Shown here one piece after another: positions 19,701 to 29,355 of a DNA stretch of 64,000 nt. Each line of letters starts with the position of its first letter. The first letter of the stretch is position 1. The translations under genes were made by a program, and so were the position numbers. The DNA comes from Bemisia tabaci (lineage: Eukaryota; Arthropoda; Insecta; Hemiptera; Aleyrodidae): NCBI RefSeq assembly GCF_918797505.1, contig NC_092802.1, positions 13,845,480 through 13,909,479 on the forward strand. The letters run 5' to 3'. The notes below the pieces were generated by a model. It was given only the letters and a program-made list of their open reading frames with translations. It was not told where the DNA came from and did not search any database.

Positions 19701-20939
19701 CAGGCGGCTGTAAGATTTCCAATAGATTTTATAGCCGGCTACACAGTTTCTTATAGCCTTTAATAGCCAACGGCGATTAAGCAACAGCCAGGCGATAAAG
19801 TGTACGCTAAACGTTACTAATTACGGATGCTAGGACTTAGTGAGTTTTTGGACTACTGCTCTCTTTTTGGGCCGTAGTATCTTTGATTTATTTTTCGAGG
19901 AAAGCTCCGTACTTTTCATGGATGCCTGCCATTCCTAATATGTTAGAGCGCCTTCAGTTTCGTATGATACTATGCAATACCTCTGGTGTGAAATAGTTGC
20001 TTCAAGCGCCGTGGCACGCTGCGGTGCGGCAGGCGGGCAGCCAGTGCGAAACGCGCATTGGCGCCTACAAACCTAACAGGGATACTTCACGCGTTGCGCA
20101 ATGCGTGAAGTATCCCTGTTAGGTTTATAGGCGCCATGCGCCAGTGCGTCGCCGCTCCGCTTTGCGTTAGGCTCTAATATTCAATCTGGCGGAGTCAGCG
20201 TTATTCAACTCATGATTTTGAAATGTTTGCACATTCTGTGTGGATTATTCTCATTTTAATTGATGAAAAAAAAAATATGTATTAAAGGAAAATATAATGT
20301 GTGTTTTTTTAATATGAAGGTGGTTCCGTGTCAAACTTAATGATTTCTAAGGCACACGAATTTCTCCACAATTTCTTTTAGCCTTTTGTAATTGATGGCG
20401 AAAAAGCAAGCCTTGAGGCAATCCGGCAGACATGAGTAAATCTCCAGAATTTTTCTTAGCACCTTTTACTTGTGCCACGTCTGTTAGTTTCTCAAATTTT
20501 ACCAAAATTGAAAATTAAAATAAGCCAGACACTTACTGACAGTAGCTCTTGACATATCTGGCTGAGCGATCGCTTCAGCAGTTCCGCTGTTTGTGCCATC
20601 TTTGCCCCCGCCAAAAGCTATGAACTGGGTCTGTACTTGGCCTCTGTACCGCGACTTCCGGTCCGTTTCCCGTTTAGTCCTCCGTTTGATACGGCTCTTC
20701 GTCTCAGAATGGACCGAGGCAGCGTCCACACTATCCTCGTTGAGAATCAGAACCTCGCTGGAGCTGGTTAGAGAACGCTGCTTCCGTAATATTGGAGCGT
20801 CGGGTTGAATCTTCGACTGATGGCTGGAAGATAGAACGTGATGGCTCGGTGAATTGGGCACTGGCGGTCTGGAGTGGAGAAGCTTGATTTGCATCCCGTT
20901 GCAAAATTCAACAATTTTGGGGCCCCATAGCTGTCTCGC
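13785..20939 (-). CDS. Giant Pro/Gly/Gln-rich (PGQ repeat) secreted-type structural protein, 5' exon(s) missing, one frameshift
   Basis: Two exons read on the minus strand: 20939-20537 (acceptor TTCCAG, donor GTAAGT) and 19157-13785 (acceptor TTTTAG, stop TAA). The phases agree: A|GC makes the Ser in ATVSGTQGMGQAQSQ. The first exon holds a basic run, RIKRRTKRE, that looks like a proprotein-convertase site, and then YRGQVQTQFIAFGGG. The long exon begins with a Cys pair (GDDCDYC). It then has over 1,000 residues of GYPGGQ/PGQ repeats: 26-residue units (QTILPGQGAIPGSVGTSPQI type) at about 18060-18740 and 8-residue PGQTGILP units at about 16600-16830. After these come an Ala/Gln/Ser domain (AQAQ, QTQSQV), an acidic stretch (DEEIDDIDNDLGDE) and a four-Cys C-terminus (TCGYFTFTCSI...KICKP...PPCK). 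The reading frame shifts by one base near 15,830-15,850. I do not recognise a named family. It resembles extracellular elastomeric, silk or cuticle-type proteins by composition only. The signal peptide should lie in an upstream exon that I did not find. Confidence 0.8.
16600..16830 (-). repeat. 24-bp coding tandem repeats (PGQTGILP/PSGQTGFP)
   Basis: Within the long exon, about ten tandem units of 24 bp encode PGQTGILP and its variant PSGQTGFP. Neighbouring units are nearly identical in DNA, which suggests recent slippage or unequal exchange. The unit keeps frame exactly (8 codons), so selection for an open frame is plausible. Confidence 0.85.
18060..18740 (-). repeat. 78- and 96-bp coding tandem repeats (26/32-residue units)
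   Basis: The box GTGGAGACGTCCC recurs at 78-bp spacing (around 18440, 18518, 18596 and 18674). Longer 96-bp versions at 18140-18370 add a GGPAGTPG-type insert. All unit lengths are multiples of three. Each unit encodes GYPGGQTILPGQGAIPGSVGTSPQIT-like peptide (26 residues), with both PGQ and GYPGG turns. Confidence 0.85.
19301..19439. mobile_element. 139-bp short foldback, TGGACTACATTTTGC ends (copy 1)
   Basis: The left end TGGACTACATTTTGCAATTT and right end AAATGCAACATGCAGTCCA are inverted. A copy of the same length with its interior in the opposite orientation is at 33351-33489. It lies just upstream of the long PGQ exon, inside the intron. Confidence 0.7.
20056..20145. repeat. Near-perfect 90-bp palindrome
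   Basis: The left arm GCGCATTGGCGCC...CTAACAGGGATACTTCACGC is mirrored by GCGTGAAGTATCCCTGTTAG...GGCGCCATGCGC with only a few bases at the centre. The motif GCAATGCGTGAAGTATCC is the same one that is tandemly repeated inside the hAT elements at 28 and 54 kb. It lies in the intron of the PGQ gene, in a locally GC-rich patch (about 20000-20180). Confidence 0.8.
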
Positions 20940-21047
20940 CTGGAACCGGAAATGAGAGAGAAAAATTATCTAAGTATAATTCTAATTGAAACTAGGATCA
21001 GAAAGACGCCTGGAACCATTTTTTTCAACTTCAAGAGAAATTTAAAA

Positions 21048-22856
21048 CAAGTTGGTTTTTGCAATCGCTAGCGATAGCAATATTCGTCATGGGAACTTTT
21101 GCTTCTGGGATATGAAAATGTTATACAGTTCGTTTGCAATATCTTCAGAATTGAAGGGGCTATGTAATTTTGTGTCGACATCTCTTTTTTAACATTTTTA
21201 ATTTTTTTTCTTTGCATACAAGAAAACTGTTATTTACCAATTATTTATTTTCGTTGGATTATGTATGGTTTTCGGAAGTTAACGCATTTAACTTTCAGTT
21301 TCGTTTTTTCGGCGTAAAGTATGATATTTTTACTCTACGCATATGCCCGAATACGCATCATAAGTGACCTATGTGCTTCCTAAGTTGCCATTTTTTCATT
21401 CAAATAGATGTAACTGAAATGTTAGATGTGTACTACCTATACTACTTTCATGTCATTGCTTTATTTATTTATTTATTTATTTATTTACTTTTTGCGTAGG
21501 TATAAATTGTTATTTTTTGCTGAATTTTGGAGAAAATATTGCTTTAAGAACGTGGAATGTAAATTAATTTTATTGAAAAAAGAAAATACCATCATTAATT
21601 TGGGCGAACAGAGAAAATATACATCAATATTTGGGTCAACATCTCCCTGATTATATAAAGGATGAATATATTAGTATTTCTGTATCAAAAAATTTAGCTT
21701 TTGTCTTCAGAGATACAATGATTCTAGTCCCAGCCAATTTGTTTTATTGAAAAAACAAAAAAACAAAAAAAAAATAAAAAAAAAACAACTGAAATGTTAG
21801 ACATACCATTTTCATGTCTTTCTATTTGTATCAATAGGTACTTTTTGCTTAACTTACGAACGTTGAATGCAAATTAACTTTATTGAAAAAAGAAAATAAC
21901 GTCATTAATTTGGGGGAACATGTGGCTGATTATATGAAGGAGGTATATTCCAGTATTTTTGTTTAACATATTAACTCACGAGAAAATGTTCGCACCGTTA
22001 TCATCTACTATTAATTATTTTTTGATGATTAGTCTAAAACAATCAATACAACCATTAAAAAGTAGTTCCCATCGTCGGGTATCGAACTCCCGATCGCCGG
22101 GTGCCCGCACCTAATCAAAAATACGAGGCGGTTTAGTCAACTAGGCTATAACGGATCCACGTGGTCGAGAGTAAAAATAGCATTTAAAAGACTCGGGCAA
22201 TGGGCGGGACTTATCACAAGAGACCTTGACTGCTTTTGAAGCGCATTGCTGTAGGAGCCATGGTTCGCACTGTTTTCATGTCTCTCAAGGTTCATCTCAG
22301 CATGCATTTGCCATCGCGGCAGTTAGCTGAGGCGATATTTGTGTATCCATGAATTAAATCAATCAATCGAGCTCTGATTTTGACTTCTTTGTCCGTAACG
22401 AGTCCTCCAGAACAATTTTCCACCTTGTACGATGGTTATTATTTCTTTACTTCTATTTTTCAAATTTGAGGTGGGATAATGGCGGCTTCTCAAGAGCACC
22501 GAGGTAGGCGATCTTTTGCACCAACGAACAGAAAACTGATGGCGAAAAATAACCAATCAGAACCTCCCAAAATAAAGAATTGCCCAAAATCGGAACTTCG
22601 TGGTTCTGCGCAGATTTACCAGTCAGACACGACATCTCAAAGGTGGAAAAAAACTCGCTGAAAGCGAATTTTAGAAATCAACACAACTTGACGTAGAGAC
22701 ATGATTGGCTAAAAAATACAACGGTTTTTGATTCATCGGAAAATCAACCAAAAATCGAAGACTGGGCGAAACGCTCAAGGTCGCAGAGGTATAGGGAATC
22801 CCATAGCGATAGCAACGGAACGATTGTAATATCATGGGGAACTCCGTTCCCATGAC
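21048..22856. mobile_element. Composite non-autonomous repeat, copy 1
   Basis: It begins CAAGTTGGTTTTTGCAATCG and ends ACTCCGTTCCCATGAC. The same sequence runs from 37121 to 40020, where both ends abut an otherwise contiguous Penelope reading frame, so the boundaries are well supported. The motif TAGCGATAGCAA occurs near both ends. GTCATGGGAAC (left, 38 bp in) and GTTCCCATGAC (right end) are inverted. It contains a tRNA-like block at 22069-22157. I cannot assign it to a superfamily. Confidence 0.75.
22069..22157 (-). repeat. tRNA-like (SINE-derived) block in composite repeat copy 1
   Basis: On the minus strand this reads TAGCCTAGTTGACTAAACCG (pol III A box form) and then GGGAGTTCGATACCCGAC (B box form), with tRNA-like spacing. 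There is no good 7-bp acceptor stem, so I call it a tRNA-derived repeat and not a tRNA gene. Matching blocks lie at 23238-23327 and 39211-39299. Confidence 0.6.
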
Positions 22857-23195
22857 AAAAAAGAAGAAGAAAAAAGGAACCAGCCCGCAAAAGTTTGTAA
22901 AGAGGAGAGTTGCGCAGTAAGAATGATAGCATCGGGACTATGATGTCATGTCTCATATTTTCTCAGTCTTGTGCGTGCTCAGAGAAATTTCTCAGGCACG
23001 CATTTTCAAACAATGTCAAATTAATGACACCGGTAGGCTGGTTTACACCCTGAACCCAGACTGTTTCGAAATTCATTCGAAATTTGACGCGCAAACCTCA
23101 GTATGTTTCAGTCTCGAGTAACGCTATGAAGTTTTTACAGATTTTCCTTCTCTTGCTCGAAATTTGACGCACAAACCTCAGTATGTTTCAGTCTC

Positions 23196-24067
23196 GATTG
23201 GTCTAAAACATTCAATACAACCATTAAAAATTAACTCCCATCGCCGGGTATCGAACTCCCGATCACCTATTGCCCGCACCTAATCAAAAAAATGGGGCGC
23301 CTCAGTCAACTAGGCTATCACGGATCCGCGGTATCTCGAGAAAAAATAGCATGTAAAAGACTCGGACGATGGGCGGGACTTATCACAAGAGTTGTCCTTG
23401 AGCGATTCGCGTCTTCGTAGCCTTCTGAGATATGAGAGAAATGAGCTAAGCGCCTTCCTCTGTGAGACATTGTTTGCCTATGCTATCATGTGTCTCAAGG
23501 TTCATCTCAGCATGCATTTGCGTATCGCGGCAGTAAGCTGAGGCAATATTTCTGTATTCATGGAATAAATCAATCAATCGAGTTCCAATTTTGGCTCATA
23601 TATCCGTAACGGGTCCTCCAGAGCAGTTTTCCACCTTGCACAATAGTTATAATTTCTTTATTTCTATTTGTAAAATTTGAGGTGGGATAATGGCGGCTTC
23701 TCAAGAGCAACGAGGTAGGCGATCTTTTGCACCAACGAACAGAAAACTGATGGCGAAAAATAACCAATCAGAACCTCCCAAAAAAAAGAATTTGCCCAAA
23801 ATCGGAACTTCGTGGTTCTGCGCAGATTTACCAGTCAGACACGACATCTCAAGGTGGAAAAAAACTCGCTGAAAGCGAATTTTAGAAATCAACACAACTT
23901 GACGTAGAGACATGATTGGCTAAAAAATACAACGGTTTTTGATACATCGGAAAATCAACCAAAAATCGAAGACTGGGCGAAACGCTCAAGGTCGCAGAGG
24001 CATAGGGAATCCCATAGCGATAGCAACGGAACGATTGTAATATCATAGGGAACTCCGTTCCCATGAC
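23196..24067. mobile_element. Composite non-autonomous repeat, copy 2 (left part missing)
   Basis: This copy starts in the middle of the family (GGTCTAAAACATTCAATACA), contains the tRNA-like block at 23238-23327, and ends CTCCGTTCCCATGAC like copies 1 and 3. It lacks the left 1 kb. Just upstream, a 40-bp sequence (AATTTGACGC.CAAACCTCAG) occurs twice, at about 23080 and 23160. Confidence 0.75.
23238..23327 (-). repeat. tRNA-like block in composite repeat copy 2
   Basis: The minus strand has TAGCCTAGTTGACTGAGGCG and GGGAGTTCGATACCCGGCG at the spacing of pol III A and B boxes. It is more decayed than the other two copies, with an altered anticodon-arm region. Confidence 0.55.
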
Positions 24068-24468
24068 AAAAAACTGTTCTTGCATAATGCATTTTATCGA
24101 GCTAAAGTTCAAATTTTAGCTGAGGGCCTACGTGATTAGACAGTTTTAAAAGTCAAAGCCGAAATAATGGAGACTTTATGCAAAAAAAAAAAAAAAAATC
24201 GCTTCATTTGAGTTTGTTTAGTGAGATAAGTGTGCAATATCTTCTATGACTTTTTTCTGACATCTTGAAAAATTTTAAAAAGATACAGTTCAAAATTGAA
24301 ATAAAATTGAATTTAAAAAGGATAAAAAATTGAATTAAAAAGTTCCCGATGAACTGGTGCAAGAGACGAACAGAGGTTATTATTTAATTCAGAAGTCCAA
24401 AATACACAGGAAAATATAAGTGCCAGCTTGTGACATCATCAGGGGACACTTATCATGTAAACACTTAT

Positions 24469-24722
24469 CGACGGTGTAAGTCGGCCATCACATAACTCGG
24501 TTTGCGACGTCGTAGACTTCCTGTCATACTTCATTTTTTAAACGGAAAACTACTCAACGGAAATTCTTTAAAACTGCTGTGATTTTTTTTCTCTGTGCGA
24601 AGAAAATTCTGCAAAAAATGTGAAGGAATAATGTCAATTTGTTCTCCTTTAAAAAAATAACATAGAGGCGGAGATTTCCAAACACCGCAAACGAGATATG
24701 TGATTGCCGACTTACACCGTCG
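24469..24722. mobile_element. CGACGG-family MITE (254 bp)
   Basis: The ends are CGACGGTGTAAGTCGGCCAT and GATTGCCGACTTACACCGTCG. The flanks are TTAT and ATAT, three of four bases matching the 4-bp duplication seen at better copies. The interior holds AACTCGGTTTGCGACGTCG near the left end, and CCGCAAACGAGATATGTG near the right. Confidence 0.85.
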
Positions 24723-24921
24723 ATATATTTTAGCAGACTACGTGAATCATCATGTCATTTATCCTTCTTGCCGCTGAGACCGTCAGCAACGTAGGTTTTT
24801 TTCTCTCCAAATAAAAACGATTCTTCCAGAGATGCTTACTTTTAACCCTTGCAATATTTTTTTTTTTTGAAAAATTGCTTTTTCAAAAACTTGGTGGCTT
24901 GTGAAAAAAAAACTAAGGGTA

Positions 24922-25252
24922 TTTTTTGCTTTAACAGCAAAATGTGAGTGGGTCCGCCGTTACATATCTGAATTAAATAATGTTCCCATTCTTTCATGAT
25001 GAGATACAAACAAGTCAATTTTTCATTGGGTTACGGTTACAAGGGAAGGGCGAATTATTCCATTTGACCGGAAAAATCTCGTTTAAAAAAAGCTGCAGCT
25101 ACTTTTTGCTTTAACAGCAAAATGTAAGAGGATCCGCCATTACACATCTGAATTAAATAATTTTCCCATTTTTTCATGATGAAATACAAACCAGCCAATT
25201 TTCCATCGGGTTACAAGGGCGGATTATGCCATTCGACCGGAAAAATCTCGTT
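24922..25252 (+). repeat. Tandem duplication, two units of about 180 bp
   Basis: The unit TTTTTGCTTTAACAGCAAAATG ... GACCGGAAAAATCTCGTT occurs at 24922-25083 and again at 25102-25252 in the same direction, about 85-90 percent alike by eye. No open frame runs through both units. Confidence 0.75.
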
Positions 25253-25505
25253 ACCGGACACAGTGATGAGAATTTTTTAGGTGTATGGCATCCATTTCTG
25301 TGTATCCTAGGCTGTTGAGTCAGAGAATGACCTTGGTTTTCCTTACCAATTTCCCACAACATTGAATTGTTTTTGGGAACATCCGGTTTTTTCCAGAAAA
25401 ATCTCGATTTGCCGAAAAATTGGTGATGAAAGGATAAAATCGAGGCCTTTTTTTGACTCAACTCTAATTATTGCGCTCACGGCAATCAAGGCATAAAACA
25501 AAATT

Positions 25506-25758
25506 CGACGGTGTAGGTCGGCAATCATATAACTCGGTTTGCGACGTCGCAGACTTCCTGTGATATTTTATTTTTTAAACGGAAAACTACTCAACGACAA
25601 TTCTTTAAAACTGCCGTAATTTTTCTCCTCTGTGTGAAGAAAATTCAGCATAAACTTCAAGGAATGATGTCAATTCGTTTTCCTTTAAAAAAATAACACA
25701 GAGGCGGAGATTTTCAGACACCGTAAACGAGATATTTGATTGCGGACCTACGCCGTCG
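25506..25758. mobile_element. CGACGG-family MITE (253 bp)
   Basis: The ends are CGACGGTGTAGGTCGGCAAT and CGGACCTACGCCGTCG. The flanks are AATT and AGTT (three of four match). The interior order is the same as in the copies at 24469 and 9647. Confidence 0.85.
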
Positions 25759-26981
25759 AGTTGCCTTTTGCTGAGCCTGAGTTGTTTCCATTGAAAACAC
25801 GAAATTCATAAAATTTCAGACGTATGCATATTCTAAATTACGCAGCTTTCCTAGAAGGGAAGTTTTCAGACAGAAAAAAAATGAAAAATATGGCATTTTT
25901 GATTTGGACTGTTTTCAGTATTCACAATCAAAATAACATCATGCTTTTTTGGCCTAACATTATTTGTATTACTTCAGACCTTTTTTGGAGGACAGATATT
26001 ATTGTCGAAGGAGGAAAATTATAAACTTTTTTTTAAAAATCTTTAAAAACATTTTATTTTTTAGTCTCAGTTATTTTTTCTATCACTTCAAAATTTCGGC
26101 AGTCTTTCGTCAAACTTTAAAACGTACTTTGTCAATTTATTTTCACTTCTGTGAATGTTTGTTAGACATCACTATTTATCGAATCTACGGTTTTAGTTTC
26201 GTCGCAAAAATGCCTGATAGGCTTTAATTAAGACTAAGTCCTCGGGAAAGGGGCCTTATAGTCCACTCCCCCCCCCCCATTGAGTCATTATCGTCACAGC
26301 ATGAAGGAATAAAGGAGTTATTCACTAATATTTTGAAGCAAACGACTTCCTACATCGTATTTAACTAAACCAGAGTTGTGGTGGATTTTTGGGTGGAACT
26401 TTCCGGTTCAAGCAAAATCATTTCGCATGGAAAAACATTTTAAGATTCCATTTTTCCAGGATAGATTCTGGCTTGAGCCACGAAATTTTCAGATTAAAAT
26501 ACAAATTTGCGCCCTCAGTTGGCACAAAAATGAGGTGACGTGCTTAAAACATGTTTTTTTAACTGCTACAGAATGTTTTTGGTTGTAATATCAAAATCCA
26601 ATCTTCGTAACAAACACGACGAAAAGTGGTCTACGCGAGATTTTGCCTCCGTGTTGTGAAGGCCCTGCGTAAATGAACGATCATATTTAAAGGTAAAACG
26701 GTGAGTGGCAAAAAACAAAAGCAAATGATAATCGAACAATTTTAATTGAGTTCATTTTTTATTAAATGGGATGGTGCGCGGAGCAATATCATATAAAACT
26801 TACTGCGTCACGCAAGTAAAACGCAATTTGCGTGCAGTAGACGCAAAAACCAAATTAATCTGCTCAAAAGTTCAAGTGACACCAGTTGCTGCTTTAAAGC
26901 AGCTTACGTTGCCAGCTCATGGTATTGAAAGCAAGTTGGTCAGAATGAAGACAACACGCTAATTATCGAATTACTTTACAT
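25759..26981. other. Spacer, no gene seen
   Basis: AT-rich sequence. The small open frames at 25824-26227 and 26771-26962 lack splice signals and a protein-like composition I would trust. A 10-C run lies at about 26269-26278. Confidence 0.3.
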
Positions 26982-27499
26982 ATCGATGGGCAAAGGGCGA
27001 AACCACACATCTCCATTTCAGTATTTCAAAATATCCGCTTCTGTTTTATTTATTTATTTATTATTTTTTTTTTGAGGAGAAATGAGCCAACATTATAGTT
27101 CAATATTTTTAAAGAATATTCTTCCTAGGGAGAAGAAAAATCCAGGATGTTTACAATGAATAACGTTGAATAGTTTTTAAAAAAAACTATGAAGTATGAC
27201 AAGAAGTCTAGGACGTCGGAAATCAGGGTCGGATTTACCTACTTTCCGCCCATGGGCCGCTAGTATTTTGCCGCCTCCTTTTCATTCATTTTGAAACATC
27301 AATGAAAACCATCAAATGAACGTGCAAGATGGGGAGGGGTGCATAAGACGCGTTTACTGGTGTTGAACACATTTTTTTGCGAAAGCCCTGTCAACACTAG
27401 TAGCAAAAGTTCACGGAACTTTGCGCGAAAGTTAAGTTTCGTAAACCTATCTCTGTGTGTACAAGGCCTTCCATTTATAAGAAATGAACGAAAAAATTA

Positions 27500-28166
27500 G
27501 AAAAGATGTCAGTCGGAGGTGCTCAGCAAAGCATAGTCCTGGAGGATGGTCAACATATAGAAAGTTGCGAACAATACAAGTACCTGGGGGTGAACCTGAC
27601 TTCGGATGGGAAGCTGGATCAGGCCATTCGGGACCGTAATCTTCTAGGAAGGAAAGCCATCGCCATGCTTAATGGGATCCTTTGGGACCAAAGGATTTCC
27701 AAAGACAACAAGAAGAGGATTTATAACTCGGTTGTCAAGCCTATTATCACCTATGGCAGTGAAGTGCGGCAGTTGAAGAAGCGGACCCAAGAAATGCTCA
27801 AGGCGACCGAGATGGATTTCTGGCGAAGATCGGCTGGAATCTCGAGGAGAGAACGTGTCAGGAATGAACGTGTCCGAGAGATAATGGGCGTTGAGGGGAC
27901 GATTGTGCACGATATCATGACCAAGCAATTGGTATGGTATGGGCATGTGCAGAGAATGGCTGATGCCAGGTTGCCGAAGAAGGTGTTGGAGTGGGTCCCC
28001 CCAGGTAGGCGACGGAGAGGGCGTCCAGCCAAACGGTGGGTAGAGGGCATCCATGAAGAGATGGAGAGATGCCACCTTCCGGAGGATCTCTACCATGACA
28101 GATTCCTGTGGAGAATAGGCGTCGCAGAGCGCCCTAGCGCGCCGTAAAAGCGGCTCATACATACAT
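27500..28166 (+). mobile_element. 5'-truncated RTE-like non-LTR retrotransposon with 12-bp target duplication
   Basis: The open frame 27506-28147 encodes the end of a reverse transcriptase: YLGVNLTSDGKLDQAIRDR, IYNSVVKPIITYGSE, RNERVREIMG, KQLVWYGHVQRMADARLPK and PGRRRRGRPAKRW. These are the thumb and C-terminal signature I associate with RTE-type LINEs. The catalytic YADD region is absent, so this is a dead 5' truncation. It ends in a CATA repeat tail. The 12-bp duplication ACGAAAAAATTA flanks it at 27488-27499 and 28167-28178, and the paralogous hAT copies at 47.7 and 53.8 kb have the empty site. Confidence 0.9.
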
Positions 28167-28218
28167 ACGAAAAAATTATGAAAGAACAACTATAAATGTG
28201 CATTAATGATTTTAACTT

Positions 28219-28520
28219 CCGCCGCCGCGCCTCGCAGACCGCACTGTGTTTGACGCAATGTGTGAAGTATTCACGCAGTCTTGTAGGCACTATGCGTCTC
28301 ACGCTGATCGCACTGTGTTTGCTGCAATGCGTGAGGTATTCATGCATTCTGGTAGGCGCTATCCATTTCACGCTTTCCGCAATGACCGCACTGTGTTTGA
28401 TGCAATGCGTGAGGTATTCATGCATTCTGGTAGGCGCTATCCATTTCACGCTTTCCGCAATGACCGCACTGTGTTTGATGCAATGAGTGAAGTATTCGTG
28501 CAGTCTTGTAGGCGCTAATA
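28219..28520 (+). repeat. Four tandem units of 70-78 bp inside hAT element 1
   Basis: Each unit starts CGCACTGTGTTTG and contains GCAATG.GTGA.GTATTC and TGTAGGCGCTA or a variant. Units 2 and 3 are almost identical (78 bp); units 1 and 4 are diverged. Fewer units occur in the hAT copies at 47.75 kb (one) and 53.9-54.12 kb (three). Confidence 0.85.
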
Positions 28521-29355
28521 TGTGTTACACGCCGATCGCCGCGCCGAGGGCTTCTCCTTTTCATCTCAAGTCCTCGTCATCATTTCTCTCTAGGTAAGTC
28601 GCGCCGTGCCAGGCCTAATTACGTGTTTGGTCTCTCTCTTAACTCGACTAATTAAAGGTGCTGTCTCTTGTATCACTAAAAGACGACAAAAGTAGAAATT
28701 ACTATACTCTCAGAAAATTAGAGATTTTGTCGCCTTTTCTCGTTTGTATTTTTTTTTTCTAAATCCGATTTTTTTATATCTACATTTAAAAAATTGCAAA
28801 ATTTTCCACCCCCTATAGATTTACCGCCATGGGCAGTGGCCCATGTGGCCACCCCCTTAACCCGGCCCTGTCGGAAATGGAGATACGTGGTTTTGAACTT
28901 TTGCCATAGACATGTATCACGTGCATTACGATGGCGTAACTGCAGGAATGCGTATCTCGGCGTGTGACATTGCATACCTCCTGTTTAACATCATTTTTTA
29001 CTCAAAGTCACCTCTTGGAAGCTTTCTTACTTATTTTCCACCGTGTTTGAAGAATATTACGTAAAAATTTTAAACAAAAGCGTTGGTTTGTACTTCTTTG
29101 ATAAAATAAAATGGGTGCTGAGATTTTGAATATTAGCAAAATCGGACGCGAGTCTTTGCAATTACAAATTCCATAAGCCCACCGATAACTTGCTTCACGA
29201 AAGTTTTTGCTGGGTCAACAAAAATTCCTATTCATTATTTCCGGATGAGGATTCTAGTTGGTTCAACACGAAACTCCTTGTTTCAAGTGGTGTTTCTTCT
29301 CTTTCAACAATACGTCCTGTCACTTTAAAGAGATTTATGGGTGGAATCGACGAAA

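Larger units (their letters stand above)
27224..28870. mobile_element. Non-autonomous hAT element 1, carrying a LINE insertion
   Basis: The ends are CAGGGTCGGATTTACC and GGGTTAAGGGGG-type sequence on the other strand (plus strand ...CCCGGCCCTG), forming short imperfect terminal inverted repeats. It is flanked by a perfect 8-bp target duplication TCGGAAAT at 27216-27223 and 28871-28878, the hallmark of hAT transposition. It encodes no transposase. Inside are a 5'-truncated LINE (27500-28166) and a tandem repeat block (28219-28520). Related elements start at 47402 and 53320. Confidence 0.9.
26982..28917. mobile_element. Old CGACGG-family MITE split by a hAT element
   Basis: The left part 26982-27223 (CGATGGGCAAAGGGCGAAACC ... 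GTATGACAAGAAGTCTAGGACGTCGGAAAT) and right part 28871-28917 (GGAGATACGTGGTTTTGAAC) join into one diverged CGACGG-family element once the hAT insertion and one copy of its 8-bp duplication are removed. Confidence 0.7.

Noticed and set aside
22453..24112. Repeated small protein MAASQEHRGRRSFAP
   Set aside because: It appears in every composite-repeat copy, but the frame ends differ and it overlaps other equally long frames on the opposite strand. No start context or conserved length suggests translation.
28196..28518. Repetitive plus-strand protein (CVKYSRSLVG-type) at the hAT tandem repeat
   Set aside because: The frames come from a non-coding tandem repeat inside a transposon and change between homologous copies.
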